Positions 8,518 through 18,662 of a stretch of 64,000 nucleotides of DNA are shown here, in pieces. Source of the stretch: Ferrimonas kyonanensis DSM 18153. Lineage in GTDB: Bacteria > Pseudomonadota > Gammaproteobacteria > Enterobacterales > Shewanellaceae. Within the stretch, counting starts at the first letter, position 1, and the number at the start of each line of letters is the position of its first letter. The notes beneath the pieces were generated by a model, which ran no database searches, was not told the origin of the DNA, and worked only from the letters and a program-made list of their open reading frames with translations. The position numbers and the translations under genes are program-made. The DNA lies in assembly GCF_000425405.1 (NCBI RefSeq), contig NZ_AUDJ01000001.1, positions 186,001 to 250,000 on the forward strand, in the 5' to 3' direction.

Positions 8518-10887
8518 CTACCCCAGCTGCAGCAGTTCCGATTCCGCCAGGGGCATCACCGTCAATTCGCCGTTGCAGCGCTTCAGTCGATAGAACTGCG
8601 GCAGATTAAAGCTGCCACCGCCAAACTTTCCTTCCTGCTTAAACACATAAAGATCACTGATGTTGTCGATCAGGGCGCTCAACTGGGTGACCGAATGGAA
8701 AAATCGTTGCATGACGTTGTTTTCATCCAGCAGATAGATGTCCAGCCCTTGCTGGCGCTCGCGCACGAAGTACTGTCGCATCCCCTTGCGGGCGTGCAGC
8801 CGCAGTATCGCCGGCGCGCTGGCATAGGGGTCATCGCCCAGGCGCGGCTGCGGCAGCGTCTGCAGGGTGCCTTCCTTGAGAGGCTCCGGCAGTGGCGGCA
8901 GTTCATCGGCGGGCCGCCAATGCATGCCCTGAGTGGAAAACAGCAGCCCATACTGATGCTCACCGATGGTCAAGGGCAGAACCTGCAGTTGCTCGGCCCG
9001 GCTTTGCTGGCGTAAGCGTCCACACTGCTCGATCAGAAATTGCAGCTTATCGGTGATCTGACGGTTGGCTCTGTGGCCGACCGACACCACCCGGACTTGG
9101 GGCAAGTGCTCATTGGTGATGCCGGACATCAGTTGCTCCAGCATTTTCAGTATGCCGTGCTCACCGTCGAAGCTGTGGTAGTGCAGCTCACCCCAACTGT
9201 TGCGACATAACAGCTCCAGCGACCCTATCAGTGGTCGCTTGGGGCGCCCGGTGGACAACACTTTATTGCCCCTCAGGTCCAGCATCGCTTCGGAGCCGTG
9301 CCAGTGACGGGAGGGATCCTGTTCCAGGTTGACCACCACCGTAATCTCGTCCAGATGCCAGGGTTGTTGCAGGGCCTCCAGATCGCTGGTTTCCGGTTGC
9401 GGCAGTTGCTGGCAGAACTGACGGGCCAAGCGGGTCAGTGAGCGACTGCTTCGGCCCTGGCCGGCATTGAAACAGTGTATCTGGGTATGAAAGTCCACCA
9501 AACCGTTGGCGGCGGCCCAGGCGATGCACGCCAGGCGGCTGCGGTGGTGGAACAAGGGGCTTTCACCAAACAGCAGCCGTTTGTCCGGTGGTTGCCGGTA
9601 CAGGTACCAGTTGCCGCCGTGGCCGTCGCTGGCGTCCACCTGCAGCAGGGTCAGGTGTGGTTCCACCAGGCCGTGGCTCCATAACGGATTCAGCCTCACC
9701 AGCTTGTCCGGTTCCGACTCAAACTGGGTGTAGAGTTTGCGGGTCAGGATGCCCATGTCCTGAATCTGCAGTTGCCGGGGCAAGCGTTGGCCGCTGGCGA
9801 AGCTGGTGAGCCTCTGGTAGCTGGCCAGCATCAACTGTTGCAGTTGCTGATTGAACCAGCGCACCTGGCCGGCATGCCAGTGCTGGGCCTGGTCCAGCGA
9901 CTCGATCAGCAGCGGTGTCCACTGCCATTGCTTCGCCAGCTTGGTCAGTTTGCGCCGCCGCCAGTCATCGTCATCCACCGGCGCGCTGTTGCTATGGCAT
10001 TTCAGGTAGAAGCAGCGTTGCACCATCGATAGCCGGCTGGGTTCTTGCTGACGGGTCAGGTAGTGCTCCAGTCGCTGGTACAGCATCAGATAGTGATCGG
10101 TTTCCTGCACCGATTTGCCGGCCTTAAGCCCGTACCACAGCTGATCGCGCAGGATGCGCTGATCCGGGTAGTCGGCGACGTAGGCTTCCAGCAGCAGCAC
10201 CTTGAGGGCGGATTTATGGGGACGGTCGATGCCCTTAAACAGCTGCCACAAGGCGGCACCAAAGAACTCACTGGCGGGCAGATGTTGGATCTGGCCGAGG
10301 GACAGCAGTGCCGGATGGTGAGTCGGTGCGCCGGGCCACCAGGCCAGGGCTTTGCCGGCCAGGCGGATCTGGGTGCGGTAGAACTCCTCCAGCAGCAGCC
10401 AGTGTTGGGCGCTGCCGCTGTGTTCCTTATCCAGACAGCGCTGGCAGGGCAGGCCGAACTGACAGGGATTGATCAGAAACAGGTGGGTTTCCAATCCCTG
10501 TTCGGTGGCCCAGCGGCTGAGCCATTGTGCCTTTTGCTGCAGGGCATCCAGGGTGTCGCTGTCCAGGCCGTCTTCATGAACCAGCCACAGATCCACGTCG
10601 GAGCTGCGGGTCTGGCCGAGGGAGCCGCTGCTGCCCATGGCATAGAGTCCCAGCAGCGGCCCAGTGTGGCTCAGGTCCTCGTCGGAGGGACGGAACAGCG
10701 GTGGCGAGACGAAGCCGCTGACGGCGGTCGGGCAGCCGGGCAATAAGCGTGACTTCGGGCAATGCAAGGCACCGATCACCGTCGACAGTACGGCAATCTG
10801 ATGTGGGCTCAGAAGCTGCTGGAATTGCTTAAGCCGAACCTGATTTAGGGTGTTACTCAGGGCGATATCGGCCGAAACCTGATTCAA
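8518..10887 (-). CDS. cyaA: Class I adenylate cyclase
   Basis: A 789-residue cytosolic enzyme making cAMP from ATP. The N-terminal nucleotidyltransferase core shows the class I signature GSSGSLGQTRSSDVDLWL with the catalytic acidic residues; the long C-terminal half is the regulatory region, slightly shorter than the 848 residues of E. coli CyaA. It is divergent from hemC across about 220 bp, as in enterobacteria. cAMP made here would feed CRP, which is relevant to the CRP/FNR-like sites elsewhere in the window. Confidence 0.95.
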   Translation of the reverse strand: MNQVSADIALSNTLNQVRLKQFQQLLSPHQIAVLSTVIGALHCPKSRLLPGCPTAVSGFVSPPLFRPSDEDLSHTGPLLGLYAMGSSGSLGQTRSSDVDLWLVHEDGLDSDTLDALQQKAQWLSRWATEQGLETHLFLINPCQFGLPCQRCLDKEHSGSAQHWLLLEEFYRTQIRLAGKALAWWPGAPTHHPALLSLGQIQHLPASEFFGAALWQLFKGIDRPHKSALKVLLLEAYVADYPDQRILRDQLWYGLKAGKSVQETDHYLMLYQRLEHYLTRQQEPSRLSMVQRCFYLKCHSNSAPVDDDDWRRRKLTKLAKQWQWTPLLIESLDQAQHWHAGQVRWFNQQLQQLMLASYQRLTSFASGQRLPRQLQIQDMGILTRKLYTQFESEPDKLVRLNPLWSHGLVEPHLTLLQVDASDGHGGNWYLYRQPPDKRLLFGESPLFHHRSRLACIAWAAANGLVDFHTQIHCFNAGQGRSSRSLTRLARQFCQQLPQPETSDLEALQQPWHLDEITVVVNLEQDPSRHWHGSEAMLDLRGNKVLSTGRPKRPLIGSLELLCRNSWGELHYHSFDGEHGILKMLEQLMSGITNEHLPQVRVVSVGHRANRQITDKLQFLIEQCGRLRQQSRAEQLQVLPLTIGEHQYGLLFSTQGMHWRPADELPPLPEPLKEGTLQTLPQPRLGDDPYASAPAILRLHARKGMRQYFVRERQQGLDIYLLDENNVMQRFFHSVTQLSALIDNISDLYVFKQEGKFGGGSFNLPQFYRLKRCNGELTVMPLAESELLQLG

Positions 10888-11109
10888 TGTGGGCTCACAA
10901 AATAGGGGGAAACTGTGATCATGATAACATTATTCCGGGGTTGACGAGAAATCGTGAAAAGGATCAATTTTCCGAGATTTAGGGCGATAAAAGCGTAGCT
11001 AACCGCTGTGCCTGCTTTAATGCAATACGAAATGCTGGCAACATGAGCGCTAATTGTTGTTGGTAACGGCGCAAATCAGTGCCGATATTAGTTAAGGATA
11101 CCGAGACTT

Positions 11110-12042
11110 ATGGCGCGCAAAGAGATTCGAATCGCAACCCGCAAGAGCCCGCTGGCCATGTGGCAGGCGGAGTTTGTTAAGGCCGAGCTGGAAAAAGCGC
11201 ACCCGGGCCTGGAGGTGATTCTGCTGCCGATGTCCACCAAGGGTGACATCATTCTCGATACGCCGCTGGCCAAAGTGGGCGGCAAAGGCTTGTTCGTTAA
11301 AGAGCTGGAAGTGGCCATGCTGGAAGGGCGAGCCGACATTGCGGTGCATTCCATGAAGGACGTGCCGGTCGATTTTCCCGAAGGGTTGGGTCTGACCACC
11401 ATCTGTGAGCGTGAAGATCCTCGCGATGCCTTTGTGTCGAATAACTACCAGACCCTGGATGAGCTGCCGCAGGGGGCCATCGTCGGTACCTCCAGCCTGC
11501 GCCGCCAGTGTCAGCTGCGTGAACTGCGTCCGGATCTGAAGATTCGTGATCTGCGTGGTAACGTCAACACCCGTCTGCGCAAGCTGGACGAGGGTGAGTA
11601 CGACGCCATTATCCTGGCGGCGGCAGGCCTGAAACGACTGGAGTTTGATCACCGCATCACCAGCTTTATCGAAAGCGAGCAGTCCTTGCCAGCCAACGGT
11701 CAGGGTGCGGTTGGCATCGAAGCCCGTCTGGATGACGCCGAACTGCTTGAGCTGTTGAGTGTGTTGGAGCACGAGGAAACCCGTGCTCGAGTGATTGCCG
11801 AGCGTGCCATGAACACCCACCTGGAAGGCGGCTGTCAGGTGCCAATCGGCGCTTACGCCGAACTGGAAGGCGACCAGCTGTGGCTGCGTGGTCTGGTGGG
11901 CAAGCCGGATGGCAGCGTTCTTCTGCGTAACGAAGTGCGCGGCAACAAGGCCGACGCCGAAAAACTGGGCATTGAACTGGCAGAGATGCTGCTCAGCGCC
12001 GGTGCCGGTGAGATTCTCAAAGAGGTGTACGGGGAGGCCTGA
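11110..12042 (+). CDS. hemC: Porphobilinogen deaminase (hydroxymethylbilane synthase)
   Basis: A 310-residue enzyme joining four porphobilinogens into hydroxymethylbilane. The N-terminus [13 protein letters not shown] is typical, and Cys242 ([13 protein letters not shown]) is the attachment point of the dipyrromethane cofactor. Length is normal. It is first in the hemC-hemD-hemX-hemY operon and its stop overlaps the hemD start. The operon serves the high heme demand implied by the cytochromes in this window. Confidence 0.97.
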   Translation: MARKEIRIATRKSPLAMWQAEFVKAELEKAHPGLEVILLPMSTKGDIILDTPLAKVGGKGLFVKELEVAMLEGRADIAVHSMKDVPVDFPEGLGLTTICEREDPRDAFVSNNYQTLDELPQGAIVGTSSLRRQCQLRELRPDLKIRDLRGNVNTRLRKLDEGEYDAIILAAAGLKRLEFDHRITSFIESEQSLPANGQGAVGIEARLDDAELLELLSVLEHEETRARVIAERAMNTHLEGGCQVPIGAYAELEGDQLWLRGLVGKPDGSVLLRNEVRGNKADAEKLGIELAEMLLSAGAGEILKEVYGEA

Positions 12043-12764
12043 TGCACATCTTGCTGACCCGCCCTGCGGGTCGCAATCGGTCTCTGGCCGCCCGGCTGGA
12101 GGCCATGGGGCAGCAGGTAAGTTGCTGCCCCATGATGGAGATCGTCGCCGAACCGGAGCCGTGTCCGTCCCCTCTGGCTGGGGTGGATGCGGCTTTTTTT
12201 GTGTCTGCCAACGCGGTCGACTACGCCGCCCGCCTGTTGCTGTCTTGGCCGCCGATTCGTTACCTCGCCGTCGGCGGTGCTACCGCTCGGGCGCTGCAGG
12301 CTCACGGGGTCTCCCCCCTGACCGCGCCGCCGGATAACGAAACCACCGAAGGGGTGTGGTCACTGCCGCAGATGGCGGATGTGGCCCAGCAGCGGTTTGT
12401 CATCGTTCGGGGCAATGGTGGTCGTGAGACCATGGCCGAGCGCCTGACGGCGGCGGGAGCATCGGTGCAGTATTGGTCGGTTTATCGTCGCCAGATACCC
12501 AAAATAAATGGGTCAGATCAAGTACAAAGCTGGCAACGGGACGGCGTTAACGCCATACTGGCTACCAGTGTCGAGATCCTGCACAACCTGTTTCAAGTGG
12601 TGCCCGAGCCTCAGCGACCCTGGCTGCAACGTCAATTGTTGTTGGTGCCGGTGGAGCGGGTGGCGGCGGCGGCCCGAAAACTGGGGTGCCAGCACATCTG
12701 TGTAACCCAAGGAGCAGGAGATGACGCTATCATTGAGTCGATAGCAAACTGGAAGAATCGTTAG
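12042..12764 (+). CDS. hemD: Uroporphyrinogen-III synthase
   Basis: A 240-residue enzyme that cyclises hydroxymethylbilane with inversion of ring D. Sequence conservation is low in this family; the first strand ILLTRPAGRNRSLAARLEAMG, the central FVSANAVDYAA, and IVRGNGGRETMAERL are recognisable. Its position directly after hemC (overlapping start) and before hemX makes the call firm. Confidence 0.92.
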   Translation: MHILLTRPAGRNRSLAARLEAMGQQVSCCPMMEIVAEPEPCPSPLAGVDAAFFVSANAVDYAARLLLSWPPIRYLAVGGATARALQAHGVSPLTAPPDNETTEGVWSLPQMADVAQQRFVIVRGNGGRETMAERLTAAGASVQYWSVYRRQIPKINGSDQVQSWQRDGVNAILATSVEILHNLFQVVPEPQRPWLQRQLLLVPVERVAAAARKLGCQHICVTQGAGDDAIIESIANWKNR

Positions 12765-12766
12765 TA

Positions 12767-14029
12767 ATGGATAAGAAGCCGGAACATCCCAACTCTCCCA
12801 GCACCGATGAGTCGAAACTGGACTCGCCAGACACCGTTGATCACAACGCGACCCCTGCCCAGCCGCAGGACGATGCCCCTCAGCAGGCGCCGGAGCGCGA
12901 CGCGGCGCCCGAGGCCGCCGAGCCGGCCTCTGATCCGGCCTCTGAGCCGACCTCTGAGACCGAATCCACCCCGGCCCCGAAGGCCGAACCTCGCCCCTTG
13001 AGCCCCTCACAGCCACAACCGGCCAAGGCAGAAAGTAAAGGCGCCAGCATTGCCATTCTGGTGGCCATCGTCGCCTTGCTGTTGGCGGCGGCTTCCACCG
13101 CCTTCACGGTGTGGCAGTGGCAACAACGTCAGCAACAACAGCTGCAGTCCCAGGCCCTGACCGGTAAATTGGATGAGATGCGCACTCAGATGCTGTCTGA
13201 GCGCACCATGCTGGAACAGCGCATTGGCGAGCAGGCCCGTCAGCAACAGGGGATGATCAAGCAGGTGGCCGAGTTGCAGTCTGCCCTGACCAAGGCCCGC
13301 AACCTGCGGCCCCAAGACTGGCTACTGGCCGAAGCGGACTACCTGGTGCAGATGGCTGGCCGCAAACTGTGGTTGGAACAGGATGTGCAGACCGCCATCG
13401 CCTTGCTGCAGGACGCTGACCGGCGCCTGAACCTGGTGGACGACAATGCCCTGACGTCGATTCGTGGGGCGCTGAAAGACGACATCGCCACCCTTAAAGC
13501 GCTGCCCAGACAGGATCTGGCCGGGCTGGCCCTGTCCATTGAATCCTTGATTGCCAAGGTGGACCAGTGGCCGCTGAATCGGGTTGAGCTGCCTGAACTG
13601 GCGCAGGCCGAAACCAGCAATGCCCCCTCGGAGTCGGTGGATGACTGGCGGGCCAATCTGGCGAAAACCTGGAGCGCCCTGATGGACGACTTTATTACCG
13701 TCCGCCGTCGACAGGGGGAGCTGCAGCCGCTGTTGGCTCCGGAGCAAGAGTGGTACCTGCGAGAGCACCTCAAAGGTAAGATGATGCAGGCTCAGCTGGC
13801 CCTGTACCACGGCCATACACAGGCCTATCGCAAGGCCCTGGGGACCGCGTCGGAGTGGATCGATACCTATTTCAAACGGGATGCGGCCGAGATCGATGCC
13901 GCCCTGGCAACTCTGTCTGAGCTGCGGTCGGTGGAGCTGGCCAGTCGCCTGCCCACGGAGTTAAACAGTCAGCCGCTGTTGGAACGCATTGTGGCGGATC
14001 GCCTGGGTAGTGCCAGGGAGAATCGCTGA
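12767..14029 (+). CDS. hemX: HemX, uroporphyrinogen-III C-methyltransferase-like membrane protein
   Basis: A 420-residue protein with a long Pro/Glu/Ala-rich cytoplasmic N-terminus (about residues 1-88), one membrane helix (IAILVAIVALLLAAASTAFTVW), a Gln-rich coiled coil, then a helical periplasmic domain. Although often annotated as a methyltransferase, no SAM-binding motif is visible; the family role in heme metabolism is unclear. It begins two bases after the hemD stop and overlaps hemY. Confidence 0.9.
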   Translation: MDKKPEHPNSPSTDESKLDSPDTVDHNATPAQPQDDAPQQAPERDAAPEAAEPASDPASEPTSETESTPAPKAEPRPLSPSQPQPAKAESKGASIAILVAIVALLLAAASTAFTVWQWQQRQQQQLQSQALTGKLDEMRTQMLSERTMLEQRIGEQARQQQGMIKQVAELQSALTKARNLRPQDWLLAEADYLVQMAGRKLWLEQDVQTAIALLQDADRRLNLVDDNALTSIRGALKDDIATLKALPRQDLAGLALSIESLIAKVDQWPLNRVELPELAQAETSNAPSESVDDWRANLAKTWSALMDDFITVRRRQGELQPLLAPEQEWYLREHLKGKMMQAQLALYHGHTQAYRKALGTASEWIDTYFKRDAAEIDAALATLSELRSVELASRLPTELNSQPLLERIVADRLGSARENR

Positions 14030-15198
14030 TGATTAGGCTACTGATTTACACCCTGATTGTATTGGCCGGTGCCATTGTCGGCCCCAAGCTGGTGGAGAAC
14101 AAAGGCTACCTGCTGCTGGCCGTCGGCGATTACACCATCGAAACCTCGGTAGTGGCGGCGGTGGTGATGCTGCTGGTGGGCTTTGCCCTGTTGCAGCTGT
14201 TGGAGTGGTTGCTGGTCAAGGGGATTCAGGGCATCGGCCTGACCTGGTCGTTGCCCAAGCGCTGGCGACAGCGCAGTTCACGCAAGTTTACTCTGCAAGG
14301 CGCACTGGCCCTGGCGGAGGAGAACTGGTCTCTGGCCCAGACGGCGATGTCGAAAGGGGCCGGTGCCGGTGAACTGCCATTGGTGAATTACCTGGCGGCC
14401 GCCCGCGCTGCCCATCACCAAGGGGATGCTGAGCAGACGGAGGCGTTCCTGAAACAGGCGGAAGCCCTGCCCGGCAGCGACGCGGCGGTTAACATTGCCC
14501 GCATCCGCTACCTGATTCAGGACGGCGAACTGGCGGCCGGCCGTCAGTGCCTGGAGGCACTGCCGGCGTCACTGAGAGCCCGTCCGACGGTGTTGAAGCT
14601 GGCCCATGAATTGTACCAGCGCCAGCAGGATTGGGACGCCATCTCCCGCATTGCGCCAGCCCTGGCCAAGCACAAGGTGTTGCCTCAGGAGCAGTTGCAG
14701 GCGTTGCCAGTGGAGATTGAACGCGGTGCCTTGCAAGCGTGTCCGTCTCTGGAAGCGGTGCAGGAGCGATGGCAACAACTACCGCGACGCACCCGTAAGC
14801 TCGACTCCATTGCCCAGGCTTATATCGAGGCGTTGATCCGGTTTCAACAGCCGACGGAAGCCCGCAAGGTGCTGATGGCTCAGCTGTCGAAATCGGCGCC
14901 GCAGGCACTGTTGCTGGAGATGCTGCCGCTGTGCAGTGAGGATGCCGGTGAGTCACTGATTCATCAGCTGCAGCGACAGTATGCGGCTCCGGAGTCGCCG
15001 GCGTACTTTGATTGCCTGGCCAACCTCAGCCGGCAGATACGCCAGTACCGGGAGGCGAAGAAGTATCAGCGTCAGGCCATTGAGTTGGCGCCGACTCGCT
15101 ATCGCTATTCCCAGCTGGCCGAGTTGCAGGAGCAACTGGGCGAGCATAACGGTGCCCTGGAAAGCTACCGTAAGTTGCTGGATCGGGAATTGGCGTAG
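14029..15198 (+). CDS. hemY: HemY, TPR-containing heme biosynthesis-associated membrane protein
   Basis: A 389-residue inner-membrane protein: two N-terminal helices (about residues 1-20 and 42-66), then tetratricopeptide-like repeats. It is the proteobacterial HemY of the hemCDXY operon, not protoporphyrinogen oxidase. Exact function is unsettled; a role in organising late heme synthesis has been proposed. A strong hairpin follows 17 bp after the stop. Confidence 0.92.
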   Translation: MIRLLIYTLIVLAGAIVGPKLVENKGYLLLAVGDYTIETSVVAAVVMLLVGFALLQLLEWLLVKGIQGIGLTWSLPKRWRQRSSRKFTLQGALALAEENWSLAQTAMSKGAGAGELPLVNYLAAARAAHHQGDAEQTEAFLKQAEALPGSDAAVNIARIRYLIQDGELAAGRQCLEALPASLRARPTVLKLAHELYQRQQDWDAISRIAPALAKHKVLPQEQLQALPVEIERGALQACPSLEAVQERWQQLPRRTRKLDSIAQAYIEALIRFQQPTEARKVLMAQLSKSAPQALLLEMLPLCSEDAGESLIHQLQRQYAAPESPAYFDCLANLSRQIRQYREAKKYQRQAIELAPTRYRYSQLAELQEQLGEHNGALESYRKLLDRELA

Positions 15199-15214
15199 TT
15201 GTCCGCCTGCTCAG

Positions 15215-15240
15215 ACACGGCCCCGCTTGCGGGGCTGTGT
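15215..15240 (+). terminator. Terminator hairpin of the hem operon
   Basis: ACACGGCCCCGC pairs with GCGGGGCTGTGT (one G-U pair) around a two-base TT spacer, followed by GGGTTT. Very GC-rich stem between convergent hemY and rarD; the short T run makes it a moderate intrinsic terminator. Confidence 0.7.
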
Positions 15241-15245
15241 GGGTT

Positions 15246-16136
15246 TCAGGGGTGGCGTTTTTTTCTCGACTGACGCCACATGTCAAAGGTGAACAGCAGC
15301 AGTGCGGCCCAGATGAAGCAGAAGGTCGTCAATTGGGCCGGGTCCAGCCGTTCATCGTAGAGGGTGATGGCCAGACCAAACATCAGGCTGGGGCCGATGT
15401 ACTGGAACACCCCCAGCATGTAAAACGGAATTCGTACCGCGGCGGCAGCGAAGGACAGCAGCGGCAGGGTGGTGATGATCCCGGCGGCGATGATCAGCAG
15501 GTTAAGCTGCAGTGGATTGTTGCCTAAGTTGGAGGTCGGGGAGTCCAACTGGGCCCAGAACAGCAGCGCCACCGGTAGCATCATCGCAGTTTCCACGAAC
15601 AGGCCGGTAATGGACTGTAACGCGACTTTCTTGCGCAGCAGGCCGTACAAGCCAAAGCTGCTGGCCAGGGCCAGGGAGATCCACGGCAGGGAACCGAAGT
15701 GCACCAGCTCTACCACCACGCCGGTGGTTGCCAGTCCCACCGCCATCAACTGCATTCTCGGCAGTCGCTCTCCCAGGAACAGCATCCCCAACGCCACATT
15801 GAACAGCGGGTTGATGAAGTAGCCGAGGCTGGCATCGAGCATGCGGCCGGAATTGACAGCCCAAATGAAAATCAGCCAGTTACCAGCGACCAGAGTGGCG
15901 GTGACGGTCAGGGTCAGTAACTGCCTGGGTTGGCGAAGCAATCGCCGGACTGCGCTGAACTGGCCGGTCACGGCCACCAGCAACAGCATCATCACGAACG
16001 ACCAGATCACCCGGTGCATCAGAATTTCCGTTGCCGGTACTTCGGCTATGGATTTGAAGTACAGAGGGGCAAAGCCCCACATGCAGTAGGCCATGATGGC
16101 GTAGATCACGCCGTGGCGGAATTCCTGATTTTGCAT
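15246..16136 (-). CDS. rarD: EamA-family transporter RarD
   Basis: A 296-residue protein with ten hydrophobic segments. The N-terminus GVIYAIMAYCMWGFAPLYFKSI and the PATEILMHRVIWS stretch are typical of RarD, in the drug/metabolite transporter superfamily. The substrate is not known with confidence. In E. coli rarD and yigI lie side by side upstream of recQ, and the same trio is found here. Confidence 0.9.
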   Translation of the reverse strand: MQNQEFRHGVIYAIMAYCMWGFAPLYFKSIAEVPATEILMHRVIWSFVMMLLLVAVTGQFSAVRRLLRQPRQLLTLTVTATLVAGNWLIFIWAVNSGRMLDASLGYFINPLFNVALGMLFLGERLPRMQLMAVGLATTGVVVELVHFGSLPWISLALASSFGLYGLLRKKVALQSITGLFVETAMMLPVALLFWAQLDSPTSNLGNNPLQLNLLIIAAGIITTLPLLSFAAAAVRIPFYMLGVFQYIGPSLMFGLAITLYDERLDPAQLTTFCFIWAALLLFTFDMWRQSRKKRHP

Positions 16137-16221
16137 GGGTCACACTGGTCGAAGTCGGGGGCAATTGCCGTAAAAGGAGCGACAGTATGCCCCTGCGGTG
16201 GCCATGGATGCAATGATGGTG

Positions 16222-16686
16222 TTACCCCACCAGGTAAGTCCCGGTACCAAAGGCGATGTGGCTGCCCCGCTCGTTGTGCAGCTCCATGCGGGACACCGCC
16301 ACTTTATTGCCGGCGCGGATCACCGTGCCGGTGGCCACAAACAGCGCTCCGCGGCCGGGGCGCAGGTAATCGACCCGCAAGTCGATGGTGCCCAGGGTCT
16401 TCAGGCGTCGGGCCAGTACCTCTTCGGGCCAGAGCTCCCGACTCTGGATCACGCCGGTAAAGGCGGTGATGCCGCCCACCACGTCCAGCAGGGTGGCGGT
16501 GACACCGCCATGCAGAATCTGCTGGGCGGGGTTGCCTACCAACTGCGGTCGCATCGGCAGCCGCAGTTGCAATTGGGTCAGGCTCAGCTGGGTGAATTCA
16601 ATGCCAACCAGTTGATGAAATGGAATGCGGTCAACAAACAGGCGGCGAACGTACTCCAGCGCCTGCGGCTGGGTCAGGGCGGTCAT
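16222..16686 (-). CDS. YigI-like hotdog-fold thioesterase
   Basis: A 154-residue hotdog protein of the PaaI/YigI type. The motif HGGVTATLLDVVGG is the helix and catalytic loop of acyl-CoA thioesterases with Asp as the catalytic acid. It probably hydrolyses medium-chain or aryl acyl-CoA; the exact substrate is not visible. It lies upstream of rarD on the same strand and is divergent from recQ. Confidence 0.85.
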   Translation of the reverse strand: MTALTQPQALEYVRRLFVDRIPFHQLVGIEFTQLSLTQLQLRLPMRPQLVGNPAQQILHGGVTATLLDVVGGITAFTGVIQSRELWPEEVLARRLKTLGTIDLRVDYLRPGRGALFVATGTVIRAGNKVAVSRMELHNERGSHIAFGTGTYLVG

Positions 16687-16832
16687 TGGCGCTGCTCCTC
16701 GATGCGTATTGGCTGTTTTTCAATCATTTATCAGAACACCTGCGGGATTGGGACACAACCTTTTTGTGATGGCAGACAGGCGCGGCCAGTTGAATTACAA
16801 TAACGGGCCTTTTGTGACCTGTATTGAGATTC

Positions 16833-18662
16833 ATGGACTCCACTGCCGCCGCCACGCCCCTTTCCGATTGCACCGATCCCGCGCTGGCCCTACTTCAGCA
16901 AGTGTTTGGGTACCGTCAGTTCCGTCCCGGGCAGCAACAGGTGGTGGCTTCGGCCTGTCAGGGGCAGGATGGGTTGGTGATCATGCCCACAGGCGGTGGC
17001 AAGAGCCTGTGTTACCAACTACCGGCGTTGCTGCTCGACGGCGTCACCGTGGTGGTGTCACCGTTGTTGTCGCTGATGAAAGATCAGGTCGACGCCGTTC
17101 GTCAGCTGGGGATCGGGGCGGTGGCGCTCAATTCCAGCTTGAGCCGTGAGGAGTGGCTGGCCAGCCTGGCCGCCATTCGGGATGGCCAGATCAAGCTGAT
17201 CTATCTCTCACCCGAGCGGTTGCTGGCACCGGACATGATGGCGCGGCTGGCGGAATGGCCCTTATCGCTGATTGCCGTGGATGAGGCGCATTGCATCAGT
17301 CAGTGGGGCCATGATTTCCGCCCTCAATACGCCCGTCTCGGCGAGGTCAAACAGGCCTTTCCCCATATTCCGATGATGGCCCTGACCGCCACCGCCGATC
17401 AGGCCACCCGGGTCGACATCGTGCAGCGGTTAAGGCTGAACCAGCCCTACGAGCACCTGTCCAGCTTCGACCGGCCCAACATCCGCTACAGCGTGATGGA
17501 CAAGCTCAGCCCCTTCACTCAGCTGAAGACCTTCCTGCAGCAGCAGAAAGGTAACGCCGGCATCATCTACTGTGGCAGCCGGCGGCGGGTCGAAGAGGTG
17601 GCCGAAAAGCTGCGCAAGGAGGGATTCGCTGCCGAAGCCTATCACGCCGGTCTGGAGTCGGATTTGCGTAATCAGGTGCAGGAGGCGTTTCTGCGTGAGC
17701 AGGTGGACATCGTCGTGGCCACGGTGGCCTTTGGCATGGGCATCAACAAGTCCAACGTCCGCTTTGTGGTGCACTGGGATCTGCCGAAATCCATTGAGAG
17801 TTACTATCAGGAGACTGGCCGTGCCGGTCGTGATGGTCTGGATGCCGAAGCCCTGATGCTGTTTGATCCTGGCGATATCGCCCGAGTCAGGCAGTTGCTG
17901 GAGAGCGGTGACCGTGAGCCCAACCCGGTGGACATTCACAAACTCAATGCCATGGCAGCCTTTGCCGAGGCCCAGACCTGTCGGCGACAGGTGCTGCTCA
18001 ACTACTTTGATGAACCGGCCCACGAATCCTGTGGCAACTGCGATATCTGCCTGGATCCGCCGAAACGCTTCGACGCCACCGAGCAGGCCCGCAAGGCCCT
18101 CAGCTGCATCTACCGAGTGAAGCAGCGGTTTGGCATGGGCCACGTCATCGAGGTGCTGCGAGGCAGCAAGAACCACGCCGTGGTAGAGCGGGGCCATGAC
18201 AAGCTGACCACCTGGGGCATTGGCAGCGAGCATTCCAGTGATCACTGGTTGTCGGTGTTGCGTCAGTTGGTTCACCATGGCTTGGTGAATCAGGACATTA
18301 CCCGCTCCATGGCGCTGACGTTGAATCCAGCGGCCCGGGCAGTGTTGCAGGGGAGCCAAAAGCTGGAGCTGGCAGAGCCCCGCATTGTGCTGGCCAAACC
18401 CGGCAAGGGCCGCAGCCGACTGTTGCCGCAAAACTACGATCGACGCCTGTTTGCCCTGCTGAAGCAGTTACGCCGAACCCTGGCCGACGAGGCGGGGATT
18501 CCGCCCTATCAAGTGTTCTCCGATGCCAGCCTGGCGGAGATGGCCAGTGAGTTGCCGACCACAGAGTGGACGCTATTGCGGATCAACGGGGTGGGGGCCA
18601 AGAAACTGGAACGCTACGGTCAGCAGTTCATCGATGCCATTGCGGCTTATTTGGACGAATGA
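16833..18662 (+). CDS. recQ: ATP-dependent DNA helicase RecQ
   Basis: A 609-residue SF2 3'-5' helicase for recombination and fork repair. Walker A is PTGGGKSLCYQ; the DEAH box DEAHCISQWGHDFRP, helicase motif VI in YYQETGRAGRDG, a zinc-binding Cys cluster (TCRRQ...CGNCDIC), the winged-helix domain and a C-terminal HRDC domain are all present. ATG at 16833 is preferred to the in-frame TTG at 16824. The 3' end overlaps the convergent TPR gene by 35 bp. Confidence 0.95.
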   Translation: MDSTAAATPLSDCTDPALALLQQVFGYRQFRPGQQQVVASACQGQDGLVIMPTGGGKSLCYQLPALLLDGVTVVVSPLLSLMKDQVDAVRQLGIGAVALNSSLSREEWLASLAAIRDGQIKLIYLSPERLLAPDMMARLAEWPLSLIAVDEAHCISQWGHDFRPQYARLGEVKQAFPHIPMMALTATADQATRVDIVQRLRLNQPYEHLSSFDRPNIRYSVMDKLSPFTQLKTFLQQQKGNAGIIYCGSRRRVEEVAEKLRKEGFAAEAYHAGLESDLRNQVQEAFLREQVDIVVATVAFGMGINKSNVRFVVHWDLPKSIESYYQETGRAGRDGLDAEALMLFDPGDIARVRQLLESGDREPNPVDIHKLNAMAAFAEAQTCRRQVLLNYFDEPAHESCGNCDICLDPPKRFDATEQARKALSCIYRVKQRFGMGHVIEVLRGSKNHAVVERGHDKLTTWGIGSEHSSDHWLSVLRQLVHHGLVNQDITRSMALTLNPAARAVLQGSQKLELAEPRIVLAKPGKGRSRLLPQNYDRRLFALLKQLRRTLADEAGIPPYQVFSDASLAEMASELPTTEWTLLRINGVGAKKLERYGQQFIDAIAAYLDE